NCBI RefSeq assembly: GCF_013359595.1
Contig: NZ_JABFMP010000008.1
Span: 62,001 to 126,000 of the forward strand
Direction: 5' to 3'
DNA length: 64,000 nucleotides
Origin: Pseudomonas sp. C1C7
GTDB taxonomy: Bacteria > Pseudomonadota > Gammaproteobacteria > Pseudomonadales > Pseudomonadaceae
This document shows positions 45,092-54,100 of the stretch, in pieces. Position numbers and translations under genes: made by a program. Under the pieces are notes generated by a model. It did no database searches. It was not told where the DNA came from and was given only the letters and a program-made list of their open reading frames with translations. The stretch's first letter is position 1. The number at the start of each line of letters is the position of its first letter.

Positions 45092-45991
45092 ATGACCCTC
45101 CCATCCGATCTGCCCGCCGAATTTGCCCATAAGGGCGTGCGCGCGGCTGATCGTCTCGGTTTTACCCTGTTTCTGGCGGCGCTGGTGCACCTGGCGCTGC
45201 TGTTGGGCGTCGGCTTCACGATGGTCGAGCCCAAGCAGATCAGCAAAACCCTGGAAATCACCCTCGCCACCTTCAAAAGCGAAAAGAAGCCGGAGAAAGC
45301 CGACTTCCTCGCCCAGGAGAACCAGCAGGGCAGCGGCACCCTGGATAAGAAGGCCATCCCCAAAACCACCGAGGTCGCGCCTTTCCAGGACAACAAGGTG
45401 CAGAAGGTCACTCCTCCGCCCGCTGCCAAGCCCGAGGTCCAGGAGACCGCGCCCAAGGCGGCGGTGACCACCGTTGCACCGAAGCCGAAAAAAGCCGCCA
45501 CCAAGACCGAAGAACCCAAGCCGGTCACCAAACCTGCGGTGGCCGCGCCGACGTTCGACAGCGAACAACTGTCCAGCGACATCGCCAGCCTGGAAGCGGA
45601 ACTGGCCAACGAACAACAGCTGTACGCCAAGCGTCCGCGCATCCACCGCCTGAGCGCCGCCTCGACCATGCGCGACAAGGGCGCCTGGTACAAGGACGAA
45701 TGGCGCAAGAAAGTCGAACGTATCGGCAACCTCAACTATCCCGACGAAGCCCGGCGCAAGCAGATCTACGGCAACCTGCGCCTGATGGTCTCCATCAACC
45801 GCGATGGCTCTCTGTACGAAGTGCTGGTGCTGGAGTCCTCCGGGCAACCGCTGCTGGACCAGGCCGCCCAGCGCATCGTACGGCTGGCGGCACCTTTTGC
45901 GCCGTTCACCGGCGACTTGTCGGACATCGACCGCCTGGAAATCATCCGGACCTGGAAATTCGCCCGGGGCGACCGCCTTTCCAGCAACTGA
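45092..45991 (+). CDS. TonB-like energy transducer
   Basis: A 299-residue protein with an N-terminal membrane anchor (about residues 24-45) after a short cytoplasmic stretch, a Pro/Lys/Ala/Thr-rich linker (about 75-155), a predicted coiled coil (SSDIASLEAELANEQQLYA) and a C-terminal TonB domain (LNYPDEARRKQIYGNLRLMV). TonB proteins pass inner-membrane energy to outer-membrane receptors. By synteny it matches PAO1 PA0406 (tonB3), linked to twitching motility there. ATG 45092 has no visible SD, only a T-run, but in-frame alternatives are no better. Confidence 0.85.
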   Translation: MTLPSDLPAEFAHKGVRAADRLGFTLFLAALVHLALLLGVGFTMVEPKQISKTLEITLATFKSEKKPEKADFLAQENQQGSGTLDKKAIPKTTEVAPFQDNKVQKVTPPPAAKPEVQETAPKAAVTTVAPKPKKAATKTEEPKPVTKPAVAAPTFDSEQLSSDIASLEAELANEQQLYAKRPRIHRLSAASTMRDKGAWYKDEWRKKVERIGNLNYPDEARRKQIYGNLRLMVSINRDGSLYEVLVLESSGQPLLDQAAQRIVRLAAPFAPFTGDLSDIDRLEIIRTWKFARGDRLSSN

Positions 45992-46095
45992 TCCCGCACA
46001 TCGCCCCACACGCTCCCACATTTGATCCGCGTCGCCAGCCAAATTGCGCCATCCCCAGCTTGTCAGTTCGCCCCTCGAACGCCACACTAGCGGTC

Positions 46096-46668
46096 ATGAA
46101 AAACGTCAGCCCCAGCTACCTCAAGCATCACTTCCTGATCGCCATGCCTCACATGGTCGACCCGAACTTTGCCCACACCTTGACCTACATCGTCGAGCAC
46201 ACGGCCAATGGCGCCATGGGGCTGGTGGTCAACCGTCCGCAGGACCTGAACCTGGCCGACATCCTCGAGCAACTGCGCCCCGATATCGAACCGCCAGCCA
46301 TCTGTCAGCACGTGCCGATCTTCGTCGGCGGGCCCGTACAGACCGATCGCGGTTTTGTCCTGCATCCGTCGGGACAGTCCTATCAGGCGACCGTTGATCT
46401 GGAAGGCGACCTGTCGCTGTCGACCTCCCAAGACGTGCTGTTCGCCATCGCCGATGGCGTGGGCCCGGCGAAAAGCGTGATCGCCCTCGGTTACGCCGGC
46501 TGGGAAGCGGGCCAGCTGGAATCGGAACTGGCCCAGAACGCCTGGCTGACCTGCCCGTTCGACGCCAACATCCTGTTCAACACCAGCAGCGAACTGCGTC
46601 TGGAAGCGGCGGCCAAACACCTTGGCATCAACTTGAGCCTGCTCACCAGCCAGGCGGGGCACGCCTGA
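46096..46668 (+). CDS. YqgE/AlgH family protein (UPF0301)
   Basis: A 190-residue cytosolic protein. LKHHFLIAMPHMVDPNFAHT and GAMGLVVNRP are the family signature at the start, and VFVGGPVQTDRGFVLH (here IFVGGPVQTDRGFVLH) follows. The biochemical role is unknown; AlgH was named for an effect on alginate. ATG 46096 is chosen because the conserved domain begins there. The stop overlaps the next start (TGATG), so it is coupled to ruvX. Confidence 0.93.
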   Translation: MKNVSPSYLKHHFLIAMPHMVDPNFAHTLTYIVEHTANGAMGLVVNRPQDLNLADILEQLRPDIEPPAICQHVPIFVGGPVQTDRGFVLHPSGQSYQATVDLEGDLSLSTSQDVLFAIADGVGPAKSVIALGYAGWEAGQLESELAQNAWLTCPFDANILFNTSSELRLEAAAKHLGINLSLLTSQAGHA

Positions 46669-47105
46669 TGGCCCTGCGGTTGATCCTGGGTTTCGATTAC
46701 GGCACCAAACAGATCGGCGTAGCGGTCGGCCAGGTGATCACCGGCCAGGCCCGCGAGCTGTGCACCTTGAAGGCGCAGAACGGCATTCCCGACTGGGATC
46801 AGGTCGAAGCCCTCATCAAAGAGTGGAAACCCGACGCCGTGGTGGTCGGCCTGCCGCTGAACATGGACGGCACGCCCAGCGAGATGTGCGCCCGCGCGGA
46901 AAAATTCGCCCGCCGTCTCAACGGCCGCTTCAACCTGCCCTTCTATACCCACGATGAACGCCTGACCACCTTCGAGGCCAAAGGCGAGCGCCTGGCCCGT
47001 GGCGGACAGAAAGGCAGCTACCGCGACAACCCGGTCGACGCCATCGCCGCCGCCCTGCTGCTGCAAGGCTGGCTCGACGAAAACGGCGCGCTGTTCGAAA
47101 CCTGA
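46668..47105 (+). CDS. ruvX: Holliday junction resolvase-like RuvX/YqgF
   Basis: A 145-residue RNase H-fold protein. [18 protein letters not shown] has the first catalytic Asp, [20 protein letters not shown] the family motif, and [10 protein letters not shown] and [13 protein letters not shown] the remaining acidic sites. It acts in 16S rRNA 5' processing in E. coli and was proposed as a junction resolvase. It overlaps yqgE by one base and precedes pyrR. Confidence 0.94.
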   Translation: MALRLILGFDYGTKQIGVAVGQVITGQARELCTLKAQNGIPDWDQVEALIKEWKPDAVVVGLPLNMDGTPSEMCARAEKFARRLNGRFNLPFYTHDERLTTFEAKGERLARGGQKGSYRDNPVDAIAAALLLQGWLDENGALFET

Positions 47106-47118
47106 TGCACTTAAACCC

Positions 47119-47145
47119 GAAGAGCCGCCTAGCGGCTCTTTTAGT
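47119..47145 (+). terminator. Hairpin between ruvX and pyrR
   Basis: AGAGCCGC, loop CTA, GCGGCTCT is followed by TTTTAG, a moderate terminator. It could end the yqgE-ruvX transcript or attenuate transcription into pyrR. Confidence 0.7.
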
Positions 47146-47199
47146 GATACCCCGAGCCACTTCCAGCAGCACCGGCCTGGGGCCCAAGAAGGAGCAACC

Positions 47200-47703
47200 A
47201 TGAGCCTGCCCAATCCCGCCGAACTGATCAGCCAGATGGCGATCAGCCTCAAGGCACACCTGGAACACCGTGGCATCAGCGAACCGCGTTACATCGGTAT
47301 CCGCACCGGCGGCGTCTGGGTCGCCCAGGCCCTGCTCAAGGAGCTGGGCAGCGATGAGCCCCTCGGCACGCTCGACGTTTCCTTCTACCGCGACGACTTC
47401 AGCCAGAATGGCCTGCACCCGCAAGTGCGCCCCTCGGCCCTGCCGTTCGAGATCGAAGGCCAGCATCTGGTGCTGATCGATGACGTGTTGATGAGCGGCC
47501 GGACCATCCGCGCCGCCATGAACGAACTCTTCGACTACGGCCGCCCGGCCAGCGTGACCCTGGTCTGCCTGCTCGACCTGGACGCCGGCGAGCTGCCGAT
47601 CCGCCCGAACGTGCTGGGTGCGACCCTGTCCCTGGCCGCCCACGAGCGGGTGAAACTGTCTGGACCTGAGCTTGAGCTCGAAATCCAGGACCTTGCCCTT
47701 TAA
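47200..47703 (+). CDS. pyrR: PyrR regulator / uracil phosphoribosyltransferase family protein
   Basis: A 167-residue phosphoribosyltransferase-fold protein. [13 protein letters not shown] and the PRPP loop [20 protein letters not shown] are clear. In Gram-positive bacteria PyrR controls pyr operons by binding leader RNA; in Pseudomonas it precedes pyrB in the same way but its mode of action is less certain. ATG 47200 follows GGAG and the product then begins at MSLPNPAEL. The stop is 27 bp before pyrB. Confidence 0.94.
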   Translation: MSLPNPAELISQMAISLKAHLEHRGISEPRYIGIRTGGVWVAQALLKELGSDEPLGTLDVSFYRDDFSQNGLHPQVRPSALPFEIEGQHLVLIDDVLMSGRTIRAAMNELFDYGRPASVTLVCLLDLDAGELPIRPNVLGATLSLAAHERVKLSGPELELEIQDLAL

Positions 47704-47730
47704 ACCGCCCTATTGAGAGTCCCCCTCGCG

Positions 47731-48735
47731 ATGACGCCTCCAGAAACCAAGCGCCCGCTGCAGCTCAATGACCAGGGCCAGCTGCGCCACTTCCTCTCGC
47801 TCGACGGTTTGCGCCGCGAGCTGTTGACGGAAATCCTCGACACCGCCGACTCCTTCCTCGAAGTCGGCGCCCGGGCGGTCAAGAAAGTCCCGCTGCTGCG
47901 CGGCAAGACCGTGTGCAACGTGTTCTTCGAGAACTCGACCCGCACCCGCACCACCTTCGAACTGGCGGCCCAGCGCCTGTCGGCGGACGTGATCACCCTG
48001 AACGTGTCGACATCGTCGGCGAGCAAGGGGGAAACCCTGCTCGATACGCTGCGCAACCTGGAAGCCATGGCCGCCGACATGTTCGTCGTGCGCCACGGTG
48101 ATTCCGGTGCTGCGCACTTCATCGCCGAGCACGTCTGCCCGCAGGTGGCAATCATCAACGGCGGCGACGGCCGTCACGCGCACCCGACCCAGGGCATGCT
48201 CGACATGCTGACCATCCGCCGGCACAAGGGCAGTTTCGAAAATCTGTCGGTGGCCATCGTCGGCGACATCCTGCACTCGCGGGTGGCGCGCTCGAACATG
48301 CTGGCCCTGAAAACCCTCGGCTGCCCGGACATTCGCGTGATCGCGCCGAAAACCCTGCTGCCGATCGGCGTCGAGCAATACGGCGTGAAGGTCTACACCG
48401 ACATGACCGAAGGCCTGAAAGACGTCGACGTGGTGATCATGCTGCGCCTGCAGCGTGAGCGCATGACCGGCGGCCTGCTGCCGAGCGAAGGCGAGTTCTA
48501 CCGCCTGTTCGGCCTGACCACCGCGCGCCTGGCCGGCGCCAAGCCCGATTGCATCGTGATGCACCCGGGACCGATCAACCGGGGCGTGGAGATCGAGTCG
48601 GCGGTGGCCGACGGCCCGCACTCGGTGATCCTCAACCAGGTGACCTACGGCATCGCGATTCGCATGGCCGTGCTGTCCATGGCCATGAGCGGGCAGACCG
48701 CGCAGCGTCAATTCGAGCAGGAGAACGTGCAGTGA
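47731..48735 (+). CDS. pyrB: Aspartate carbamoyltransferase catalytic chain
   Basis: A 334-residue enzyme forming carbamoyl aspartate, the first committed pyrimidine step. [17 protein letters not shown] is the carbamoyl-phosphate loop, [18 protein letters not shown] and [11 protein letters not shown] complete the active site. ATG 47731 gives the 334 residues known for Pseudomonas PyrB, which has an N-terminal extension for nucleotide control. It overlaps pyrC' as GTGA, in keeping with the stable PyrB-PyrC' dodecamer of pseudomonads. Confidence 0.97.
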   Translation: MTPPETKRPLQLNDQGQLRHFLSLDGLRRELLTEILDTADSFLEVGARAVKKVPLLRGKTVCNVFFENSTRTRTTFELAAQRLSADVITLNVSTSSASKGETLLDTLRNLEAMAADMFVVRHGDSGAAHFIAEHVCPQVAIINGGDGRHAHPTQGMLDMLTIRRHKGSFENLSVAIVGDILHSRVARSNMLALKTLGCPDIRVIAPKTLLPIGVEQYGVKVYTDMTEGLKDVDVVIMLRLQRERMTGGLLPSEGEFYRLFGLTTARLAGAKPDCIVMHPGPINRGVEIESAVADGPHSVILNQVTYGIAIRMAVLSMAMSGQTAQRQFEQENVQ

Positions 48736-50003
48736 AGCTCAGCATTCTTGGCGCCCGCGTCATCGATCCGGCCAGCGGCCTGGATCAAGTCACCGATATC
48801 CACATCGAAGCCTGCAAGATCGTCGCCTTGGGCGCCGCGCCAGCCGGCTTCGTCGCGGTCGACACCATCGACGCCAAAGGCCTGGTGGCCGCCCCTGGCC
48901 TGGTCGACCTCAATGTCGCCCTGCGCGAGCCAGGCTACAGCCGCAAGGGCTCGATCGTCAGCGAAACCCGCGCCGCCGCGGCCGGTGGCGTGACCAGCCT
49001 GTGCTGCCCGCCAAAGACCAAACCGGTGCTGGACACCTCGGCCGTGGCCGAGCTGATCCTCGACCGCGCCCGCGAAGCCGGCAACACCAAAGTGTTCCCA
49101 ATCGGCGCCTTGAGCAAAGGCCTGGACGGCGAACAGCTGGCCGAACTGGTCGCCCTGCGCGATGCCGGTTGTGTGGCCTTCGGCAACGGCCTGGAGAGTT
49201 TCCGCAACACCCGCACCCTGTGCCGGGCGCTGGAATACGCGGCGACCTTCGACCTGACGGTGATTTTCAATTCCCAGGATCATGATCTGGCCGATGGCGG
49301 CCTGGCCCACGAAGGCCCGACCGCGAGCTTCCTCGGCCTGCCGGGCATTCCGGAAACCGCCGAGACCGTGGCCCTGGCCCGGGATCTGCTGCTGGTGGAA
49401 CAGACTGGCGTGCGTGCGCACTTCAGCCAGCTCACCAGCGCTCGCGGCGTCGCCCTGATCGCCCAGGCCCAGGCTCGCGGCCTGAAGGTCACCGCCGATG
49501 TGGCGCTGTACCAGTTGATCCTGACCGATGAAGCGCTGATCGACTTCAGCAGCCTCTATCACGTCCAGCCGCCGCTGCGCACCCGCGCCGACCGCGACGG
49601 CCTGCGCGAGGCGGTCAAATCCGGGGTGGTCACGGCCATCTCCAGCCATCACCAACCCCACGAGCGGGACGCCAAGCTGGCGCCGTTCGGTGCCACCGAA
49701 CCGGGCATCAGCAGCGTCGAATTGCTGCTGCCGCTGGCGATGACGCTGGTGGAAGATGGCTTGCTGGACCTGCCGACGCTGCTGGCACGCCTGAGCGCCG
49801 GCCCAGCCCAAGCATTGCGCCTGCCGGTGGGCAACCTGGCAGTGGGTGGTGCGGCGGATATCGTACTGTTCGACCCGGCGGCCTCGACCGTGGCCGGTGA
49901 GACCTGGCTGTCCAAGGGCGAGAACTGCCCGTTCATTGGTCACAGCCTGCCGGGCGTGGTGCGCTACACGCTGGTGGATGGGCGCGTCAGTCACCAGGCT
50001 TAA
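48732..50003 (+). CDS. pyrC': Dihydroorotase-like protein PyrC' (inactive, ATCase partner)
   Basis: A 423-residue amidohydrolase-fold protein of the dihydroorotase family. In active enzymes the segment reads H-x-H-L-R-E-P-G; here it is NVALREPG, so the two zinc-binding histidines are replaced by Asn61 and Ala63. That makes it catalytically dead, as established for the Pseudomonas pyrC' product, which is needed instead to assemble aspartate carbamoyltransferase. The start is GTG 48732 overlapping the pyrB stop. A strong hairpin follows the stop. Confidence 0.95.
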   Translation: MKLSILGARVIDPASGLDQVTDIHIEACKIVALGAAPAGFVAVDTIDAKGLVAAPGLVDLNVALREPGYSRKGSIVSETRAAAAGGVTSLCCPPKTKPVLDTSAVAELILDRAREAGNTKVFPIGALSKGLDGEQLAELVALRDAGCVAFGNGLESFRNTRTLCRALEYAATFDLTVIFNSQDHDLADGGLAHEGPTASFLGLPGIPETAETVALARDLLLVEQTGVRAHFSQLTSARGVALIAQAQARGLKVTADVALYQLILTDEALIDFSSLYHVQPPLRTRADRDGLREAVKSGVVTAISSHHQPHERDAKLAPFGATEPGISSVELLLPLAMTLVEDGLLDLPTLLARLSAGPAQALRLPVGNLAVGGAADIVLFDPAASTVAGETWLSKGENCPFIGHSLPGVVRYTLVDGRVSHQA

Positions 50004-50005
50004 AA

Positions 50006-50038
50006 CCTTGGGGTGAGGGGTTACCCCCTCACCCCAAT
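50006..50038. terminator. Hairpin between convergent pyrC' and TM2 gene
   Basis: TTGGGGTGAGGGG (50008-50020), loop TTAC, CCCCTCACCCCAA (to 50036) is a perfect 13-bp stem. It lacks a T-run. Confidence 0.8.
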
Positions 50039-50040
50039 CA

Positions 50041-50460
50041 TTAGCGCCGCTGAGCGTTACGCAGGGAAACCTGGTCGTTCAGCGTCCAGAAGTCATACAG
50101 CACCCCGATGAAGAACAACCCACCCGTCACCAGATAGATCAAGCCGCTGATCCACTTGCCCTGGTACATCCGGTGCACGCCGAACACCCCGAGAAAGGTC
50201 AGCAGGATCCACGCCACGTTGTATTCGATGGGCCCGGCGGTGAAACGCAGGTCCGCTTCACGGTCCATGGCCGGGATCAGGAACACGTCGATCAGCCAGC
50301 CAATGCCCAGCAAACCGAAGGTGAAAAACCAGATCGTCCCGGTCACCGGCTTGCCGTAATAGAAGCGGTGAGCGCCGGTAAATCCGAAAATCCACAGCAG
50401 GTATCCGATCACTTTGCTGTGGGTGTCTTGCTGTGCAGCGGACTGCTGATAGGGGTTCAT
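50041..50460 (-). CDS. TM2 domain-containing membrane protein
   Basis: A 139-residue protein with a TM2 module: VIGYLLWIFGFTGAHRFYYG (the G-x-H-R-F-Y motif) then a second helix pair, and a repeat of the pattern in VFGVHRMYQGKWISGLIYLV. It is a four-helix inner-membrane protein of unknown function. ATG 50460 follows GAGG. It converges with pyrC' and diverges from the C40 peptidase gene. Confidence 0.85.
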   Translation of the reverse strand: MNPYQQSAAQQDTHSKVIGYLLWIFGFTGAHRFYYGKPVTGTIWFFTFGLLGIGWLIDVFLIPAMDREADLRFTAGPIEYNVAWILLTFLGVFGVHRMYQGKWISGLIYLVTGGLFFIGVLYDFWTLNDQVSLRNAQRR

Positions 50461-50593
50461 GAATGACCTCAATTCACGCGATAGATAAATATTCTTTAAA
50501 TCTTTGTGACTTTTTTACGAGTGGCCGACGGATGGCAGGTGCTACCTTCTGCCCCGTGAAACCCTTGTGCCGCCTGACTTCTGTCCGACAATT

Positions 50594-50631
50594 GCGTCAA
50601 TTTGACGCTTATTTGGTTCCGTTAGACCAAA
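50594..50631. promoter_or_regulatory. Tandem palindromes upstream of the C40 peptidase gene
   Basis: GCGTCAA-T-TTGACGC (50594-50608) is a perfect 7-bp palindrome, followed by TTTGGT-N8-ACCAAA (50612-50631). A TATAAA box lies at 50673-50678. The 249-bp gap has no gene; these may be operator sites. Confidence 0.4.
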
Positions 50632-50709
50632 GTGGAATCGACCAACGGCCTCGGGAATCAAAAAAAAGCTGTTATAAAGTTTCGCGCTAACCCATACGAG
50701 CCCTGCCTG

Positions 50710-51330
50710 ATGCGTCCATTTTTTAAGACATGGCTAACCATTTGCCTATTATTGCCACTGGCCGCCCACGCCACCAATCGTGAGCAACGTCTTCCGAACG
50801 TTAATGGTTACACCCCAAAATCCCATGCTTCGGCTCCTTCGAGCAAAAGCAAGAAGTCGGTCAAAACCGCTCCTCAACTGAGCAGCAGCAAAAGCGGCCT
50901 GGTTCCGCCAATGGCGACCAAGGAAAGCAGCAACGTGCTGAGCCGCGCCGTTAATGTCCTCGGTACTCCGTACCGTTGGGGCGGCAGCAGCCCGAGCAAA
51001 GGTTTCGACTGCAGCGGTCTGGTGAAATACGCGTTCAACGACGCCACCTTCGACCTGCCACGCACGTCCAACGCCATGGCCAGCGGTCACGGCGAGAAAG
51101 TCGAGCGCGCCGACCTCAAGCCCGGCGACCTGATTTTCTTCAACATCAAGAGCCGTCGAGTCAATCACGTTGCCATCTACCTGGGTAACGACCGCTTCAT
51201 CCACGCACCTCGCCGTGGCAAGTCGGTGACCATCGATACCTTGAAGAAGCCGTATTGGGAACAGCACTACGTGGTTGCCAAGCGGGTTCTGCCGAAAGAA
51301 CAGAACGCGATGCGGGTTGTTCAGCGCTGA
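50710..51330 (+). CDS. NlpC/P60 (C40) cell-wall peptidase
   Basis: A 206-residue secreted protein. A signal peptide (about residues 1-21, ending AHA) is followed by a ~60-residue Ser/Lys-rich linker and a C40 domain: VLGTPYRWGGSSPSKGFDCS with the catalytic Cys, and RRVNHVAIYLGNDRFIHA with the catalytic His. Such enzymes cut peptide stems of peptidoglycan. I chose ATG 50710 because it directly gives the signal peptide. It is a single gene. Confidence 0.9.
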   Translation: MRPFFKTWLTICLLLPLAAHATNREQRLPNVNGYTPKSHASAPSSKSKKSVKTAPQLSSSKSGLVPPMATKESSNVLSRAVNVLGTPYRWGGSSPSKGFDCSGLVKYAFNDATFDLPRTSNAMASGHGEKVERADLKPGDLIFFNIKSRRVNHVAIYLGNDRFIHAPRRGKSVTIDTLKKPYWEQHYVVAKRVLPKEQNAMRVVQR

Positions 51331-51337
51331 TAGAAGC

Positions 51338-51421
51338 AAGATCAAAAGATCGCAGCCTTCGGCAGCTCCTACAGAGAAATGCATATGTAGGAGCTGCCGA
51401 AGGCTGCGATCTTTTGCTTTG
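51338..51421. repeat. Family A palindromic repeat (C40/pilT convergent gap)
   Basis: AAAAGATCGCAGCCTTCGGC AGCTCCTAC and its exact complement flank AGAGAAATGCATAT. One of the most perfect copies. Confidence 0.9.
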
Positions 51422-51428
51422 AAGGCCA

Positions 51429-52463
51429 TCAAATATTATCCGGCGTTCGCGCCTTCTCCCGCGCCTGCTCGCGGGTGACCAATCCCCGGTTCACCAGGTC
51501 TTTCAGGCCCATGTCCAGCGTCTGCATCCCCAGCGACCCGCCCGACTGAATCGATGAATACATCTGCGCCACCTTGTCCTCGCGGATCAGGTTACGGATC
51601 GCCGATGTGCCGAGCATGATCTCGTGGGCCGCAACCCGCCCGCCGCCGATTTTCTTCACCAGCGTCTGCGACACCACCGCCAGCAGCGACTCGGAAAGCA
51701 TCGAGCGCACCATGGACTTTTCGTCCCCCGGAAACACATCGACGATCCGGTCGATGGTTTTCGCCGCCGATGTCGTGTGCAGCGTGCCGAACACCAGGTG
51801 CCCGGTTTCGGCGGCGGTCAGCGCCAGGCGGATAGTCTCCAGGTCGCGCATCTCACCCACCAGGATCACGTCCGGGTCCTCCCGCAGGGCCGAGCGCAGC
51901 GCCGTGGCGAAACTGCGGGTATCGCGGTGGACTTCACGCTGATTGATCAGGCATTTGCGCGATTCGTGGACGAACTCGATGGGGTCCTCGATGGTGAGGA
52001 TGTGGTGATGGCGATGGTTGTTCAGGTAATCGATCATCGCGGCCAGGGTGGTGGACTTGCCGGAACCGGTCGGCCCGGTCACCAGCACAAGGCCACGGGG
52101 CGCGTCGGTCATCTTGCGGAACACGTCGCCCATGCCCAGATCCTCCATGCTCAGGATCTTCGACGGGATGGTACGAAACACCGCGCCGGCGCCGCGGCTC
52201 TGGTTGAAGGCATTGACCCGAAAACGCGCCACGCCGGGCACATCGAAGGAAAAGTCGGTTTCCAGATTCTTTTCGAACTCCACGCGCTGGGTGTCGTTCA
52301 TGATGTCGTAGATCAAAGCCTGCACTTGCTTGTGGTCCAGCGCCGGCAGGTTGATGCGTCGCACATCGCCGTCAACGCGGATCATCGGCGGCAGGCCGGC
52401 GGACAGGTGCAAGTCGGAAGCGCCCTGCTTGGCGCTGAACGCCAGTAGCTCAGTGATATCCAT
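51429..52463 (-). CDS. pilT: Type IV pilus retraction ATPase PilT
   Basis: A 344-residue hexameric ATPase that retracts type IV pili. Walker A is GPTGSGKST (130-138), the Asp box LTIEDPIEFVH follows, GEMRDLETIRLALTAAETGH is the Walker B/His box region, and AIRNLIRE is the C-terminal motif needed for retraction. It is normally near pilU, but none follows here; it converges with a C40 peptidase gene and diverges from yggS. It forms a functional set with the Pil-Chp cluster in this window. Confidence 0.97.
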   Translation of the reverse strand: MDITELLAFSAKQGASDLHLSAGLPPMIRVDGDVRRINLPALDHKQVQALIYDIMNDTQRVEFEKNLETDFSFDVPGVARFRVNAFNQSRGAGAVFRTIPSKILSMEDLGMGDVFRKMTDAPRGLVLVTGPTGSGKSTTLAAMIDYLNNHRHHHILTIEDPIEFVHESRKCLINQREVHRDTRSFATALRSALREDPDVILVGEMRDLETIRLALTAAETGHLVFGTLHTTSAAKTIDRIVDVFPGDEKSMVRSMLSESLLAVVSQTLVKKIGGGRVAAHEIMLGTSAIRNLIREDKVAQMYSSIQSGGSLGMQTLDMGLKDLVNRGLVTREQAREKARTPDNI

Positions 52464-52510
52464 AACACCTCTCGTTCCAGAAGCCCCAATCCAGAAGCTC
52501 TCAATTCCAG

Positions 52511-52516
52511 TAGAAT
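52511..52516 (+). promoter_or_regulatory. Possible -10 box of yggS
   Basis: TAGAAT lies 34 bp before the yggS start in the 86-bp pilT/yggS divergent gap. No convincing -35 is seen. Confidence 0.35.
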
Positions 52517-52549
52517 GCCGCCAACCTCAGACCCGCTGGCGCCTCTTGA

Positions 52550-53236
52550 ATGTCCACCATAGCAGACAACATTGAACTGGTTAGTTCGCGCATCCGCGCC
52601 GCCGCCCTCGCCGCCAACCGTGATGAACACAGCGTCCAGCTGCTGGCCGTGAGCAAGACAAAGCCCGCGCAGGACCTGCGTGAAGCCTATGCCGCCGGCC
52701 TGCGTGACTTCGGCGAGAACTACCTGCAAGAGGCACTGGCCAAGCAAGTGGAACTGGCCGACCTGCCCTTGATCTGGCACTTCATCGGCCCCATTCAGTC
52801 GAACAAGACTCGCGCAATCGCCGAGCACTTCGCCTGGGTGCACTCCGTGGATCGTCTGAAAATCGCACAACGCTTGTCCGAGCAACGCCCCGCCGATCTG
52901 CCACCTTTGAACATCTGCATCCAGGTCAACGTCAGCGGTGAAGCCAGCAAGTCCGGCTGCACCCCGGCCGACCTGCCGGCCCTGGCCAATGCCATCAACG
53001 CCCTGCCGCGTCTTAAACTGCGCGGGCTGATGGCCATTCCCGAGCCGACGGACGACCGCGCCGCCCAGGATGCCGCCTTCGCTGCCGTACACAGTTTGCA
53101 AGCCAGCCTGAATCTGCCACTCGACACACTTTCCATGGGCATGAGCCACGACCTCGAGTCGGCCATTGCCCAGGGCGCTACCTGGGTTCGTATCGGTACG
53201 GCCCTGTTCGGCGCTCGCGACTACGGTCACCCGTGA
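52550..53236 (+). CDS. YggS family PLP homeostasis protein
   Basis: A 228-residue alanine-racemase-fold protein that binds pyridoxal phosphate (Lys36 in LLAVSKTKPA) and helps PLP and amino-acid homeostasis; no catalytic turnover is established. FGENYLQEAL, WHFIGPIQSNKTRAIAE and LSMGMSHDLESAIAQGATWV are signatures. It starts a yggS-proC-yggT run, an order common across proteobacteria, with proC 21 bp later. Confidence 0.95.
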   Translation: MSTIADNIELVSSRIRAAALAANRDEHSVQLLAVSKTKPAQDLREAYAAGLRDFGENYLQEALAKQVELADLPLIWHFIGPIQSNKTRAIAEHFAWVHSVDRLKIAQRLSEQRPADLPPLNICIQVNVSGEASKSGCTPADLPALANAINALPRLKLRGLMAIPEPTDDRAAQDAAFAAVHSLQASLNLPLDTLSMGMSHDLESAIAQGATWVRIGTALFGARDYGHP

Positions 53237-53257
53237 CCTCATTTATAAGGACCTGAC

Positions 53258-54076
53258 ATGAGCAAGACGCGTATTGCCTTTATCGGTGCCGGCAACATGG
53301 CCGCCAGTTTGATCGGCGGCCTGCGGGCCAAGGGCCTGGACGCCGCGCAGATCCGCGCCAGCGATCCGGGTGAAGAAACCCGCGCCCGTGTGAGCGTCGA
53401 GCACGGCATCGAAGTGTTCGCCGACAACGCCCAGGCCATCCAGGGTGCCGATGTGGTGGTGCTGGCGGTCAAGCCTCAAGCCATGAAGACCGTCTGCGAA
53501 GCCATTCGCCCAAGCCTGACGCCGGGCCAGCTGGTGGTTTCCATTGCCGCCGGCATCACCTGCGCCAGCATGAACAACTGGCTCGGCGCCCAGCCGATCG
53601 TGCGCTGCATGCCCAACACCCCAGCGCTGCTGCGCCAGGGCGTGAGCGGCCTGTTCGCCACCGCCCAGGTGAGCGCCGAACAGCGCCAGCAAGCCCAGGA
53701 ACTGCTGTCGGCCGTGGGCATCGCCCTGTGGCTGGACGAGGAACAGCAACTGGATGCCGTGACCGCGGTGTCCGGCTCCGGCCCGGCCTACTTCTTCCTG
53801 CTGATCGAAGCCATGACCGCTGCCGGCGTGAAGCTCGGCCTGCCAGCGGACGTCGCCGCGCAACTGACCCTGCAGACCGCTCTGGGCGCCGCGCACATGG
53901 CGGTGTCCAGCGACGTCGACGCGGCTGAATTGCGTCGCCGCGTGACCTCGCCAGCAGGCACCACCGAAGCGGCCATCAAGTCGTTCCAGGCTGACGGCTT
54001 TGAAGCTCTGGTCGAAAAAGCACTGGGCGCCGCCGCACACCGTTCCGCCGAGATGGCTGAGCAACTCGGCCGCTAA
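53258..54076 (+). CDS. proC: Pyrroline-5-carboxylate reductase
   Basis: A 272-residue enzyme making proline from pyrroline-5-carboxylate with NAD(P)H. IAFIGAGNMAASLIGGL is the dinucleotide fold, VVLAVKPQAMKTV follows, and SGSGPAYFFLLIEAMTAAGV plus RRRVTSPAGTTEAAIKSF are the ProC signatures. SD AAGGA precedes the ATG. It is in an operon with yggS and yggT. Confidence 0.97.
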   Translation: MSKTRIAFIGAGNMAASLIGGLRAKGLDAAQIRASDPGEETRARVSVEHGIEVFADNAQAIQGADVVVLAVKPQAMKTVCEAIRPSLTPGQLVVSIAAGITCASMNNWLGAQPIVRCMPNTPALLRQGVSGLFATAQVSAEQRQQAQELLSAVGIALWLDEEQQLDAVTAVSGSGPAYFFLLIEAMTAAGVKLGLPADVAAQLTLQTALGAAHMAVSSDVDAAELRRRVTSPAGTTEAAIKSFQADGFEALVEKALGAAAHRSAEMAEQLGR

Positions 54077-54100
54077 TCAGCACTTAAAAAGGAATCGATA

